Source of the DNA: JBBRUG01 sp038247995
GTDB taxonomy: Bacteria; Chloroflexota; Chloroflexia; Chloroflexales; Chloroflexaceae
Direction: 5' to 3'
Assembly: GCA_038247995.1 (NCBI GenBank)
Contig: JBBRUG010000003.1
Location: 1-46,178 of the forward strand
Length of the DNA: 46,178 nt
In this document: piece after piece, positions 15,308-23,885 of the stretch
Layout: each line of letters starts with the position of its first letter
Numbering within the stretch: the first letter of the stretch is position 1
The notes under the pieces: model-generated
Databases searched by the model: none
Told to the model about the DNA's origin: nothing
What the model saw: the letters and a program-made list of their open reading frames with translations, nothing else
Program-made: the position numbers and the translations under genes

Positions 15308-18300
15308 ATGACACCGCATAGCATTCGCACAATCCGCGCGCTCGCCCTCGTAGTAGGGGTCTGCCTCGCTGCCGTCTTTGGTCTGTTCAATGTTGCTCTG
15401 GCCGCAGCGCCAGTTGCCGCCAACGACAGCTACAGCACCGACGCGAACATCACGCTTGCCGTAGCCGCGCCCGGCGTCCTCGCCAACGACACCGGCTTCA
15501 ACCCGCTCACCTCGCGCATCGCCGCCTATGACGCCCGCACCAGTGTCGGCGGGAGCGTTACGCTCAACGCCAACGGCGGCTTCACTTACACACCACCGGC
15601 TGGCTTCAGCGGGCGCGACCGCTTCACCTACGCGCTCGAAAATGCTGAAGGCACGTCACAGGCCACCGTCACGATCAATGTTGTCGGCCCGGTCACATGG
15701 TTCGTTAATACCAGTGCGCCGGCAGGCGGCAACGGCACATATGCCGCGCCATTCAACAGCTTCGCGCCACTCAACAATAGCGCGAGTGATATTGATCGCC
15801 CCGGTCAGCGCATCTTCGTCTATCCCGGCAACTATACCGTCAGCTTCGCCCTTGAAGCCAATCAGACCCTGATCGGCGCCGCCGAAGGGCTGAGCTTACC
15901 GGAATCCGGTATTACCATCGCGCCGGCAGCCCGCCCGCAACTCACCAGCGCCGTCAACACCATCTTGCTGGCAAACGGCAGCACGGTGCGCGGCATCCAG
16001 GCCGTCAGCAGCGGCGCCGCCGGTACGGCCGCAATCCGCGCGGCGAACATCAACAGCGCCGCCCTGAGCAACGTCGCCCTGCCCGGCAGCGGCGGCACAG
16101 CAAGTGTCCTCAGCGTCGCTGGCCTCACCGGCCCGCTGGCCCTGAGTAACAGCACGATCAGCGGCACCTTCGCTGCCGCAAGCAGTATCATGAGCTTGAG
16201 CAACATCACCGGCAGCGGCGCAGTGAATGTTACCACCACGCCGATTAACGTCACCGGCGGCACCGTCCTCGCAATCGACAATATCACCGGCCTCAACTTC
16301 GATGCCGCGAGTGACATCACCCAGACTAACGGCGGTGGGATCAGCGCCGCCAACTTGCCCGCTGCCGCAACGCTCAGCTTCGCCGGGGTGAACCTCACCG
16401 TGAACGCCGCTCCGGCAATCAATGTCGCCACGAGTAACGCCAATGCCCTGCTCAGCTTCACCGAAGGAATGACGCTCAGCGGCGCGGGCTACAGCGGCAC
16501 AACCCATCGGCTTAGCATCAGCGGCGCCACCAGCACAATCGCCTCCGGCACAAACCCGCCGTTCATTCTGAATGGCGTCGCGCTGCAAGGCACGGCAACC
16601 TTCAACAGTATCACCACCGGCGCCGGCGCAAGCGGCGGTCTGCGCTTTACGAACAGCACCGGCGCGCTGCTCGCTACCACTGCAACCCTGAATGTTGGCG
16701 CCGGCGATGAACTACTTCGGCTTGACGGCGGCGCACTCAACCTGACGGTCAGCAGCGGCACGCTCGCCAAAACCGGCGCGGGCGCAGCGGTAGTTGTGCA
16801 GAACAATCACACCGGCACGCTGAATAATGCAGCGACGGTCAACGTCACCAACGGCGACGGCTTCGCCTTCACCAACGCCAACGGCAACTATACTCACTCC
16901 GGCGTCGTTACGCTCAATGGCGGCGCGGCGCGGGTGGCCATTACCGGCGGCACCGGCACGATCAGTTTCAGCAACGCTGCTTCGAGTATCACCGCGCAGG
17001 CAGGCCAACCTGGCTTTACCGTCGGCGCCAGTTCCACCAACGGTTCCTTCGCCGGCACAATCACCAAGAACACCGCCGGCGCCCGCGCAGTTGCCATCAG
17101 CGCGCTTGCCTTGGGCCGAAGCTATACCTTCGGCACGGTGAATGCCGGCAACGCCTCTACCGGCGTCGAATTCAACACTTCGTCCGGCAACATCACCTTC
17201 GGCACATTGAATCTCGGTTCAGCCGGCGCGCGTTTTGCCGCTACGCCGATTGTGCTGATTGCCAATAGCGCCAACATTCAGTTCGGTGCCCTCACCGGTT
17301 ATACCAGCGGAGCGCCCGTGCTGGCCTACAGCGGCACTGCCGCCGGCGTGCTGCGCAGCACGAGCGGAATCCTAGACGCGAGCAATAGCGCCGCCGTCGA
17401 CATCAATATGACCACCGGTGCCCAGCAGATTACGCTGAATCTCACCACCGTCACTGCCACGAACAGCACCCGCGGCATTCGCCTCGTGAATACCGGCGGC
17501 AATTTCACCGTCACCGGCGACGGCGGCGCAAACTACACCTCCGGCGGAACGATCAGCGGCATGGTCGAGAGCGCCGTGCGCTTGCAGAGTGCGCCGAGTG
17601 TGACGCTCAACAACATGAGTTTCATTAATGCCAATACCACGTCGAGCGGCATCTGCACCGGCGGCAGCGGATCGGTCTGTAACGGCGCTGTCGTCGTAAG
17701 CGGGAGCAGCAATCTTAGCCTGAACCGCATCCAGGTGAGTGGCAATAACGTCGATGGCGCTGTGAGCGGCACCAGCCTGAATGGGCTAACGATCAGCAAT
17801 AGCCGCTTTGTCCAGGTCGGCGGCCCCAACGACCGGGCAGCGCTCAACTTCCAGCGCATCGGCGTCCAGAATCTTCTCGGCACCGTTACCCTGACCAATG
17901 TTGAGTTTGATCGCCCCGGCGACGATGCGATCTTCATTCGCAACAGCAGCGGAACCCTGAACGCAACCATCAGCAACCTGACGTTCCGCGGCACAGCGGG
18001 CAATCAGGGTAGCGCCGTCATCGTCAATGCCAATGGGACAGCCACAATCGACTTGCGTTTGGCCGATGGCGAATTCACCGATATGAGCGGCAGCGGCGTC
18101 ATCGCCGGCACTACCGATAGCGGCAACCTGCGCATCGACGTGAGCAATACCGACTTCACTGCGCTGCCGGCCGCCAATCAGGACGACGGCAACGGCGGCG
18201 ATCACGCGCTGCTCGTGCAAACCAGCAGCATCGGCACCAACCAGCAATTGCAGTTCAACTTCCTAACTAACACTGTGAACACCAAGTTCGCCGGCGATCT

Positions 18301-18883
18301 GGTGCAAGCCCTAATCGTTGGGCAGAACACCCAGGCCACCGGCCGTATATTCGGCAATGACATGCTGGCCGGCTCGTTTGATCGCGGGATCTATGTTAAG
18401 AGCGAGGCCACCCCGGGAACAAACGTCACCTACAACGCCCAGGTGCGGATCAGCAACAACCAGGTGGCGAACACCCGCCGCGAAGGCATTGCCGTCGTCA
18501 ACCAGGGTTCGACCAACCCGGCGGCGCTGCTCGACGTAGCGCTGCTCAATAACACCGTCGCTGCGCCGAACAACGTTCCGGCGTGGGTAGACATCATCAT
18601 CGATGGCTTCGGGATCGACGTTGAAACCTTTGATAACGTCACTATGTGTCTGGCCGTTACCGGCAACATCGCCACCGGCTACAACAGCGGAGCGACCGGG
18701 CAGTTAGCCGGCATTTCGCTCTATCGGGACTCAATCCTGTCAACCTTCCAGATCCATACTGGCGGCGGCAACCCGCTGGCTTTCGCAAGTGGCGCCAATA
18801 CCTCGAATGGCCCGGTGGAAGCTACAGGCGTCGCATTGCAAAGCGGTATATGTAACGCCGTGAACCTGAGCGATACGCCGTAA
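15308..18883 (+). CDS. large exported cadherin-like / parallel beta-helix protein
   Basis: About 1191 residues. I start at the ATG at 15308, preceded by GAGGAA; an ATG at 15296 adds four residues. The N-terminus TIRALALVVGVCLAAVFGLFNVALAAAP is a Sec signal peptide. Residues about 35-120 form a Big_9/VCBS-like cadherin domain (NDSYSTD, APGVLANDT, FTYTPPAGFSG, DRFTYAL). The rest starts with a WFVNTSAPAGGNGTYAAPF motif of DUF1565-type beta-helix proteins, then hundreds of residues of short Gly/Asn/Thr-rich strands, as in right-handed parallel beta-helices of adhesins and polysaccharide-binding proteins. A CxG...C pair (SSGICTGGSGSVCNG) may form a disulphide. It lies between the Calx-beta and collar genes on the same strand. 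Function: probable surface adhesin; no catalytic residues were identified. Confidence 0.87.
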   Translation: MTPHSIRTIRALALVVGVCLAAVFGLFNVALAAAPVAANDSYSTDANITLAVAAPGVLANDTGFNPLTSRIAAYDARTSVGGSVTLNANGGFTYTPPAGFSGRDRFTYALENAEGTSQATVTINVVGPVTWFVNTSAPAGGNGTYAAPFNSFAPLNNSASDIDRPGQRIFVYPGNYTVSFALEANQTLIGAAEGLSLPESGITIAPAARPQLTSAVNTILLANGSTVRGIQAVSSGAAGTAAIRAANINSAALSNVALPGSGGTASVLSVAGLTGPLALSNSTISGTFAAASSIMSLSNITGSGAVNVTTTPINVTGGTVLAIDNITGLNFDAASDITQTNGGGISAANLPAAATLSFAGVNLTVNAAPAINVATSNANALLSFTEGMTLSGAGYSGTTHRLSISGATSTIASGTNPPFILNGVALQGTATFNSITTGAGASGGLRFTNSTGALLATTATLNVGAGDELLRLDGGALNLTVSSGTLAKTGAGAAVVVQNNHTGTLNNAATVNVTNGDGFAFTNANGNYTHSGVVTLNGGAARVAITGGTGTISFSNAASSITAQAGQPGFTVGASSTNGSFAGTITKNTAGARAVAISALALGRSYTFGTVNAGNASTGVEFNTSSGNITFGTLNLGSAGARFAATPIVLIANSANIQFGALTGYTSGAPVLAYSGTAAGVLRSTSGILDASNSAAVDINMTTGAQQITLNLTTVTATNSTRGIRLVNTGGNFTVTGDGGANYTSGGTISGMVESAVRLQSAPSVTLNNMSFINANTTSSGICTGGSGSVCNGAVVVSGSSNLSLNRIQVSGNNVDGAVSGTSLNGLTISNSRFVQVGGPNDRAALNFQRIGVQNLLGTVTLTNVEFDRPGDDAIFIRNSSGTLNATISNLTFRGTAGNQGSAVIVNANGTATIDLRLADGEFTDMSGSGVIAGTTDSGNLRIDVSNTDFTALPAANQDDGNGGDHALLVQTSSIGTNQQLQFNFLTNTVNTKFAGDLVQALIVGQNTQATGRIFGNDMLAGSFDRGIYVKSEATPGTNVTYNAQVRISNNQVANTRREGIAVVNQGSTNPAALLDVALLNNTVAAPNNVPAWVDIIIDGFGIDVETFDNVTMCLAVTGNIATGYNSGATGQLAGISLYRDSILSTFQIHTGGGNPLAFASGANTSNGPVEATGVALQSGICNAVNLSDTP

Positions 18884-18934
18884 CAAGTCTTGATACCTGA
18901 ATTTCGCAAGCATAAGTAGCCCAAGGAGTACAGC

Positions 18935-19435
18935 ATGGCCGAACCATTTCTCTCCGAGATCCGCCTGATGAGTTTTGTATTTCCGCCTAAGAATTGGGCG
19001 CTCTGCAACGGCCAACTCTTGCCGATCAACCAGAACCAGGCGCTCTTTTCACTCCTCGGCACCACCTTTGGCGGCGATGGGCGCGTGAACTTCGCCCTCC
19101 CCGACTTGCGCGGGCGCGTGCCAATCCACGTCGGCAACGGGCACACGTTAGGCGAGCGCGGCGGCGAGCAGGCCCATACGCTCAGTATCGCCGAATTACC
19201 AACCCATACTCACGCGGTTAACGCCCGTACCGCCACCGCCACCAGCGGCGACCCGACAGGCAACTTGCTGGCCACCAGCGCCGCGCCGCGCTATGCTGCG
19301 GCCCAGAGCCTGACGCCGCTGGCAACTGCCGCCGTGAACAATGTCGGCGGCTCACAAGCCCACCTGAATATGCAGCCATTTCTGACGATCAGCTTCTGTA
19401 TCGCTTTGCAAGGGATCTTCCCTTCGCCCAACTAA
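18935..19435 (+). CDS. tail-collar (MdpB-type) protein 1
   Basis: A 166-residue protein of the phage Tail_Collar/MdpB family (COG4675). Landmarks in order: FLSEIRLMSFVFPPKNWALC, NGQLLPINQNQALFSLLGT, FALPDLRGRVPIH, the histidine turn ELPTHTHA, and the C-terminal FCIALQGIFPSPN. AAGGAG stands six bases before the ATG. Family knowledge: the domain occurs at the tips of phage tail fibres but also as stand-alone tandem genes in many bacteria; the non-phage role is undefined. It is the first of three paralogues here and starts 51 bases after the beta-helix gene, so it could be co-transcribed. No signal peptide is visible, so export, if any, must use another route. Confidence 0.93.
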   Translation: MAEPFLSEIRLMSFVFPPKNWALCNGQLLPINQNQALFSLLGTTFGGDGRVNFALPDLRGRVPIHVGNGHTLGERGGEQAHTLSIAELPTHTHAVNARTATATSGDPTGNLLATSAAPRYAAAQSLTPLATAAVNNVGGSQAHLNMQPFLTISFCIALQGIFPSPN

Positions 19436-19447
19436 GGAGTAGCACTC

Positions 19448-19942
19448 ATGGCCCAACCCTATGTTGGCGAGATCCGCATGTTCGCCGGCAACTTCGCCCC
19501 CGCCGGCTGGCAGTTCTGTGAAGGCCAACTCCTGCCGATTAGCGAAAATGAGACGCTGTTTCAGCTGATCGGCACCACCTACGGCGGCGACGGCCAGAGC
19601 ACATTTGCCCTACCTGATCTGCGCGGACGCCTGCCGATCCATCAAGGCAACGGCTTCATCCTGGCCGAAACGGGCGGCGCCGAGGAGATCACACTCACCG
19701 TTGCCCAGATTCCGGCGCATAGCCATGTACCGCTTGCCGCCGCCGTAACACCAACCGACGGCAACCCTACCGGGAAACTGCCCGCCCAGACCGAGATCTA
19801 TGCTCCGCCGGCTACGCCAACACTAATGAATGCCCAGAGCATTGCTTCCGTCGGCGGAAGCCAGCCGCATACCAATTTTCAGCCGTATCTGTGCGTCAAT
19901 CATATTATTTCGCTGTTCGGCATCTTCCCGTCGCCGACGTAG
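19448..19942 (+). CDS. tail-collar (MdpB-type) protein 2, divergent C-terminus
   Basis: A 164-residue paralogue of the preceding gene: YVGEIRMFAGNFAPAGWQFC, EGQLLPISENETLFQLIGT, FALPDLRGRLPIH and the QIPAHSHV histidine turn are all present. The C-terminus reads LCVNHIISLFGIFPSPT instead of the usual FCIALQGIFPS, so this copy has diverged in the segment most conserved in the others. It starts 12 bases after collar 1 with AAGGAG in good position, and is followed by a 117-base gap with a 39-base direct repeat before collar 3. Probably one operon. Function unknown outside phages. Confidence 0.92.
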   Translation: MAQPYVGEIRMFAGNFAPAGWQFCEGQLLPISENETLFQLIGTTYGGDGQSTFALPDLRGRLPIHQGNGFILAETGGAEEITLTVAQIPAHSHVPLAAAVTPTDGNPTGKLPAQTEIYAPPATPTLMNAQSIASVGGSQPHTNFQPYLCVNHIISLFGIFPSPT

Positions 19943-19965
19943 AATGGTGTTTGCCACCGGTTCGC

Positions 19966-20043
19966 ATCTGCGCAATCTGCGCAATCTACGGATTGTTCTG
20001 CCTCATCTGCGTCATCTGCGCAATCTGCGGATTGTTCTGCACT
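19966..20043. repeat. 39-base direct repeat built from ATCTGCGCA-type 9-mers
   Basis: Two copies (19966-20004 and 20005-20043), each three 9-base ATCTGCGCA-like units followed by TTGTTCTGC. This is a widespread style of intergenic repeat. It fills most of the gap between collar genes 2 and 3 and ends just before the AGGAG of collar 3. Confidence 0.85.
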
Positions 20044-20059
20044 CTAGTAGGAGATTCTT

Positions 20060-20578
20060 ATGGCCGATCCTTTTGTCGCTGAAATCCGCATCTTCCCCTT
20101 TAACTTCGCGCCCAGAAACTGGGCCTGGTGCGATGGGCAACTGCTGCCGCTCAGCCAGAATACGGCGCTCTTTTCGCTGCTCGGCACCACTTACGGCGGC
20201 AACGGAATGAGCAATTTTGCCCTGCCCGATCTCCAGGGCCGCGCACCGATGCACCCTGGCCAGGGGCCCGGTCTGAGCCTGCACGATCTGGGCGAAACCG
20301 GCGGTAGCGAAACGGTGACGCTACGCGAAAGCGAGATCCCCTCCCACAGCCATGGCATGAACGCCCGCCTCGGCTCGCGCCAAAAGTTCTCGATCCCGAC
20401 CAATAACGAACTGACAACCAGCGCCGCCAGCATCTACGATACCGGCGCACCGCAAACCAGCCTCGGCAGCGAAGCGCTCAGCCCGGCCGGCGGCGATCAG
20501 CCGCATAACAATCTGCAGCCGTATCTCACCTTCTATTTCTGTATCGCCCTCCAGGGCATCTTCCCGCCGCGCACATGA
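20060..20578 (+). CDS. tail-collar (MdpB-type) protein 3
   Basis: A 172-residue third paralogue: FVAEIRIFPFNFAPRNWAWC, DGQLLPLSQNTALFSLLGT, FALPDLQGRAPMHPGQG, EIPSHSHGMNA and the canonical FCIALQGIFPPRT end. AGGAG precedes the ATG. The stop overlaps the start of the GNAT gene as ATGA, so translation of the two is linked. The variable middle (residues about 110-150) differs strongly among the three paralogues, as expected if it carries binding specificity. Inference: the three may form a hetero-oligomeric (collar proteins are usually trimeric) fibre tip or adhesive cap. Confidence 0.93.
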   Translation: MADPFVAEIRIFPFNFAPRNWAWCDGQLLPLSQNTALFSLLGTTYGGNGMSNFALPDLQGRAPMHPGQGPGLSLHDLGETGGSETVTLRESEIPSHSHGMNARLGSRQKFSIPTNNELTTSAASIYDTGAPQTSLGSEALSPAGGDQPHNNLQPYLTFYFCIALQGIFPPRT

Positions 20579-21066
20579 GCACGCTGATGCACACAATTAC
20601 CGTGCGTCCGGCGCAAATCGCCGAAGACGAGTTGTTGTTTCAGATCTACGCCAGTACCCGTACTGAAGAGTTGGCGCAGATCAATTGGAGCGCAGTGGAG
20701 AAAGAAGGGTTCCTGCGTCAACAATCGGCGGCGCAATTGGCCCACTACCGGCAACACTACCCCGGCGCATTGTTTGCGGTGATCGAGGCCGCTGCACAAC
20801 CAATTGGGCGGCTATTCTTGCACCGCACCGCATACGAGCACCGGCTTATGGATATTGCCCTACTCCCCGAGTGGCGCAGCCAGGGCATCGGTAGCCAGCT
20901 AACCCGCGAGCTTATTGCTCAGGCCGACGCCGCAGGAGTGCCTGTTTCGCTGCATGTCGAGCGCTTTAACCCGGCCTACCATTTGTACACGCGGCTCGGT
21001 TTCCGCGACGTCGAAGAACGCGGCGTGTATGTTTTTATGATCCGTCCTGTGGGAGGTGCGGAATGA
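20575..21066 (+). CDS. GNAT-family N-acetyltransferase coupled to collar genes
   Basis: A 163-residue acetyltransferase of the GNAT fold: ITVRPAQIAEDELLFQIYA at the N-terminus, the beta4 strand MDIALLPEWR and the acetyl-CoA pyrophosphate loop RSQGIGSQLTRELI (motif A, Q/R-x-x-G-x-G/A), then NPAYHLYTRLGF (motif B). It overlaps the collar gene upstream and the DUF6916-like gene downstream by four bases each (ATGA), an arrangement that argues for a shared function. Substrate unknown; candidates are lysines or N-termini of the collar proteins or a small molecule. The family assignment is secure, the role is inference. Confidence 0.92.
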   Translation: MSTLMHTITVRPAQIAEDELLFQIYASTRTEELAQINWSAVEKEGFLRQQSAAQLAHYRQHYPGALFAVIEAAAQPIGRLFLHRTAYEHRLMDIALLPEWRSQGIGSQLTRELIAQADAAGVPVSLHVERFNPAYHLYTRLGFRDVEERGVYVFMIRPVGGAE

Positions 21067-21359
21067 CTGAGCAATTGCAGTATGCTACGTTCGCTGAACA
21101 GCTTGGGAGCGCCTTTACTATTTACTATGGCGCCGATGCGACGCTTGAAGTGCATTTGGTAAGCGCAACCGAACAACGCGCCCCAACGGCTGCCGGCCAC
21201 GCCTTTCAGTTGATCTTTCAGTCGGATGTACATGAACATCTGCCTCAGGGCAGCTTCTTGTTCGGCCACCCGGTGCTTGGTGAACAGCAGATCTTTATCG
21301 TGCCGATCGGCCCCAATGCGCAAGGCATGCGCTATGAAGCAATTTTTAATTATGTATAA
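21063..21359 (+). CDS. DUF6916-like small protein of the collar cluster
   Basis: A 98-residue protein with no signal peptide or membrane segment. The pattern FAEQLGSAFTIYYG, AFQLIFQSDVHEHLPQGSF, FGHPVLGEQQIFIVPIG and the terminal YEAIFNYV matches what I know of DUF6916, a family usually encoded next to tail-collar genes. The ATG overlaps the GNAT stop (ATGA), so all three coupled genes should be made in fixed ratio. The compact all-beta look and the constant terminal YEAxFN suggest a structural partner or chaperone of the collar proteins, but no function is established. Confidence 0.8.
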   Translation: MTEQLQYATFAEQLGSAFTIYYGADATLEVHLVSATEQRAPTAAGHAFQLIFQSDVHEHLPQGSFLFGHPVLGEQQIFIVPIGPNAQGMRYEAIFNYV

Positions 21360-21399
21360 ACTTCCGCTGATCGTAGCGTAGCTGCGGTGGACGGAAGTT
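21359..21399 (+). terminator. stem-loop after the DUF6916-like gene
   Basis: AACTTCCG at 21359-21366 pairs with CGGAAGTT at 21392-21399 (8 bp) around a 25-base GC-rich interior. No T-run follows, so it may be an attenuator or processing site rather than a terminator. Confidence 0.35.
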
Positions 21400-21421
21400 C
21401 GTTATTCGTCAGGAACCACCC

Positions 21422-22414
21422 ATGCACCTCACCACCACATATTCTCGCCGCGATCTGCTTAAACTCGGCGCAGCCGGCGCCTTGGCCCTGGGCCTCGCGG
21501 GAACACCGTTGGCGCTACAGACATTCCCGATGCCCACCCGCGTCGGCGTGATTCTGCCTGAAACGCGGCTGTATCCTCAACTCGGGGCGCATTTCCTGAC
21601 CGGCTTGCGCAACGGCCTGGCCCAACGCGGCAACCCGATCCGCCTGCTCACCACAACGGCGCTCACGCCTTCCGCCGCCCTCAGCGAACTGCTCGCAGCC
21701 GGCGCCGAGATCGTCATTGCTGCAACCAGCCCCACCCATGCCCGCCCCTTACAGGCCCAAACCGAGGCCGCCGGGCGACAACTCTGGGTGATCGGCGCAG
21801 GCGAGGCGCTGCCGGAACCTGCGCTGAACTACATTGGTCTGGGGTATTGGCAGGCAAGTTGGGCTGCCGGACAGCAGGCCGTACGCCAGTTCGGCCCGCG
21901 CATAACCATGATCGCCAGCGCCTACGAAAGCGGGTTCGACAGCTTCTACGCCTTCCAACTTGGCGTCGAAGCGGCCGGCGGGCAGGTGGGTGCGCCATTG
22001 TTGGTCGGGCCGGGCCTGCTGAGCCTCCCCGACACCATGCGCACAGCCGCAACGCGGCAACCCGATGCGCTGTATGTCGCTGCCGATTATGCTACGAGCC
22101 GGCAGATCATTGCCGGAGCCGGGGCCACGCCGGTTATTACTGGGGGGTTCAACGATCTCGGCGGCACGCTCAACGCCTACCGGGCAACAACCTGGGCCGC
22201 CGCCGGCAGCGACCCCTTCGCTCTCTTGGGCGCCGATCTTGCCAGCATGCTTACCGCAGGCAAACTGCCGCAGAGCTTGCATCGCTCGATCTTCTGGCAT
22301 ACTCCTACCCAGCACACACTTACCCTACCACCAGTTCCCGAGGCGGCCATCTGCGCCACCTGTAGCGCCATTGGGCTGCGGGCACGTTGGACGAACGCCT
22401 ATCTCGGCGGCTAG
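21422..22414 (+). CDS. Tat-exported type 1 periplasmic-binding-like protein
   Basis: A 330-residue protein. The N-terminus contains SRRDLLKLGAAGALALGLAG, a twin-arginine signal. After cleavage a two-lobed binding-protein fold is suggested: TRVGVILPETRLYPQLGAHFLTG (like Peripla_BP_6/BMP), LLAAGAEIVIAATS, YIGLGYWQASWAAGQQAV, ITMIASAYESGFDSFYAFQLGVEAAGG and PDALYVAADYATSRQII. These are the alternating strand-helix signatures of ABC substrate-binding or sensory receptors. A CATC pair near the C-terminus is unusual. No permease or ATPase gene is nearby, so it is more likely an orphan receptor or surface lipoprotein-like partner of the collar module than part of a transporter. Export by Tat implies it folds before transport. 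Confidence 0.8.
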   Translation: MHLTTTYSRRDLLKLGAAGALALGLAGTPLALQTFPMPTRVGVILPETRLYPQLGAHFLTGLRNGLAQRGNPIRLLTTTALTPSAALSELLAAGAEIVIAATSPTHARPLQAQTEAAGRQLWVIGAGEALPEPALNYIGLGYWQASWAAGQQAVRQFGPRITMIASAYESGFDSFYAFQLGVEAAGGQVGAPLLVGPGLLSLPDTMRTAATRQPDALYVAADYATSRQIIAGAGATPVITGGFNDLGGTLNAYRATTWAAAGSDPFALLGADLASMLTAGKLPQSLHRSIFWHTPTQHTLTLPPVPEAAICATCSAIGLRARWTNAYLGG

Positions 22415-22431
22415 TTCGCTAGGTTCATGTC

Positions 22432-22465
22432 GTGCTTGCGGTTGGGAATGCCGAACCGCAAGCAC
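22432..22465. terminator. 12-bp perfect hairpin between convergent genes
   Basis: GTGCTTGCGGTT (22432-22443), a 10-base loop, then AACCGCAAGCAC (22454-22465). It lies between the stops of the Tat-exported protein (plus) and the dehydrogenase (minus). No T-run on either side, so factor-dependent or simply a 3'-end stabiliser. Confidence 0.5.
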
Positions 22466-22480
22466 AAACCTTCACGGATA

Positions 22481-23770
22481 TTACGGATAGATCCCCCGGG
22501 TGGTAACGGCATCAGCAACCCGCTCAACGCCGATGATATAAGCAGCGGTGCGCAGATCAACCCGACGTACGGCAGCAACCTCCAGGACATGCTCAGTAGC
22601 GCGCAGAATCATGCGGCGCAACTGGGCATTCACTTCGTTTTCGGCCCAGAAATACTCTTGTAGCCCTTGCACCCACTCGAAGTAGCTCACGATCACGCCA
22701 CCTACGCCGGCAAGAATATCAGGCAGCACCGTACACCCCTGGTCAGCGAGAATCGCGTCGGCCAGGGGCGTAGTAGGGCCATTGGCTGCTTCGGCGACGA
22801 TGCGCGCTCGGATGCGCGGCGCATTGCGCGCTGTAATCGCGCCGCTAAGCGCGGCGGGCACGAGAATCTCGCAATCGAGTTCGAGCAACTCGGCCTGGGT
22901 TAGCGCATCGGCGGCGGCAAAGCCGGCGAGCGCACCGGTAGTGAGCTTATGCTGAACGAGGTGCTGCGGGCTGAGGCCGGCCGGGTTATAGAGTGCGCCG
23001 CTGCTATCGCTTACCGCAATGATCCGTGCGCCTTGCTCGGCAAGCAACCGTGCGGCGGATGCACCGACACTGCCGAAGCCCTGAATTGCCACGCGTGCGC
23101 CACACAGATCGAGCTGGATCTGGCTTGCAACCCGCTCCAAGACGTACGACAAACCACGCGCCGTGGCTTCCTGACGCCCTTCCGACCCGCCGATGTTCGT
23201 TGGCTTACCGGTAACGATTGCCGGCACCGTATAGCCCTGATGCATCGAGATCGTGTCCATGATCCAGGCCATCACCTGGGCGTTGGTGCCTACGTCGGGC
23301 GCGGGAATATCGCGCTCCGGGCCGATCAATAGGCTGATTTCGGTAGCATAGCGGCGGGTAAGCCGTTCAATTTCATCGGAGGAGAGCTGTTTCGGATCTA
23401 CAATAACTGCGCCTTTGGCGCCGCCATAGGGCAGGCTTGCCAGAGCGCACTTCCAAGTCATCCACATCGCTAGGGCGCGAACCTCGTTTAAGGTCACGTC
23501 GGGATGATACCGGATGCCGCCCTTGGCCGGGCCGCGCATCAGGCTGTGCTGCACCCGATACCCCTTGAGCATCATCAAGCCGCCGTCATCGCGCCGAACG
23601 GGGAAGTTCACGGCGAGTTCGCGTTGAGGCATGCGCAATAACTGACGCAAACCGTCAGGCAGGCCAAGCAGCGCGGCCGCACGATCAAATTGAAATTGAG
23701 CAGTCGTAAAGGCGTCTTCAGTAACTGGGGAAGCATTCAACTGGGCAGGGCGGTCAGTGGTGGTGACCAT
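22481..23770 (-). CDS. gdhA: Glu/Leu/Phe/Val dehydrogenase (glutamate dehydrogenase-like)
   Basis: A 429-residue cytoplasmic enzyme. The start at 23770 (MVTTTDRPAQL) follows GAGGAGGT by nine bases; the longer open frame upstream runs through the promoter region and is rejected. Visible: KGGIRYHP and MTWKCALASLPYGGAKGAV with the catalytic lysine region, PAPDVGTNAQVMAWIMD, IVTGKP, the dinucleotide loop IQGFGSVGASAARLLAEQGA, and AEAANGPTTP. It reversibly deaminates glutamate to 2-oxoglutarate and ammonia; leucine dehydrogenase-type specificity is less likely given length and the hexameric GDH pattern. The acidic residue after the GxGxxG strand (VSDS) suggests NAD rather than NADP, by inference. 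It lies 115 bases downstream of the M42 peptidase, on the same strand, but with its own regulatory region. Confidence 0.93.
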   Translation of the reverse strand: MVTTTDRPAQLNASPVTEDAFTTAQFQFDRAAALLGLPDGLRQLLRMPQRELAVNFPVRRDDGGLMMLKGYRVQHSLMRGPAKGGIRYHPDVTLNEVRALAMWMTWKCALASLPYGGAKGAVIVDPKQLSSDEIERLTRRYATEISLLIGPERDIPAPDVGTNAQVMAWIMDTISMHQGYTVPAIVTGKPTNIGGSEGRQEATARGLSYVLERVASQIQLDLCGARVAIQGFGSVGASAARLLAEQGARIIAVSDSSGALYNPAGLSPQHLVQHKLTTGALAGFAAADALTQAELLELDCEILVPAALSGAITARNAPRIRARIVAEAANGPTTPLADAILADQGCTVLPDILAGVGGVIVSYFEWVQGLQEYFWAENEVNAQLRRMILRATEHVLEVAAVRRVDLRTAAYIIGVERVADAVTTRGIYP

Positions 23771-23785
23771 ACAAAAACGACCTCC

Positions 23786-23842
23786 TCGACATTGAGCAGG
23801 ATAACCTGACCGGATCGACATTGATCCAGCCCAAATATTGTA
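23786..23842 (-). promoter_or_regulatory. dehydrogenase upstream region: -10 box and paired 10-base direct repeats
   Basis: On the minus strand a TACAAT at 23842-23837 is a candidate -10 box; no good -35 is seen. Downstream, TCAATGTCGA occurs twice (23824-23815 and 23795-23786), 29 bases apart, the second copy abutting the Shine-Dalgarno. The spacing of nearly three helical turns would suit a dimeric regulator, but the site is not matched to a known family. Confidence 0.4.
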
Positions 23843-23885
23843 CCACCACCGACGCGTGATCTGGATGACAGAGTCGTCAGTTGGG

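Noticed and set aside
18935..21066. Prophage remnant
   Set aside because: Only collar-type genes are present, with intact frames and operon structure; no other phage gene, integrase or att site was seen.
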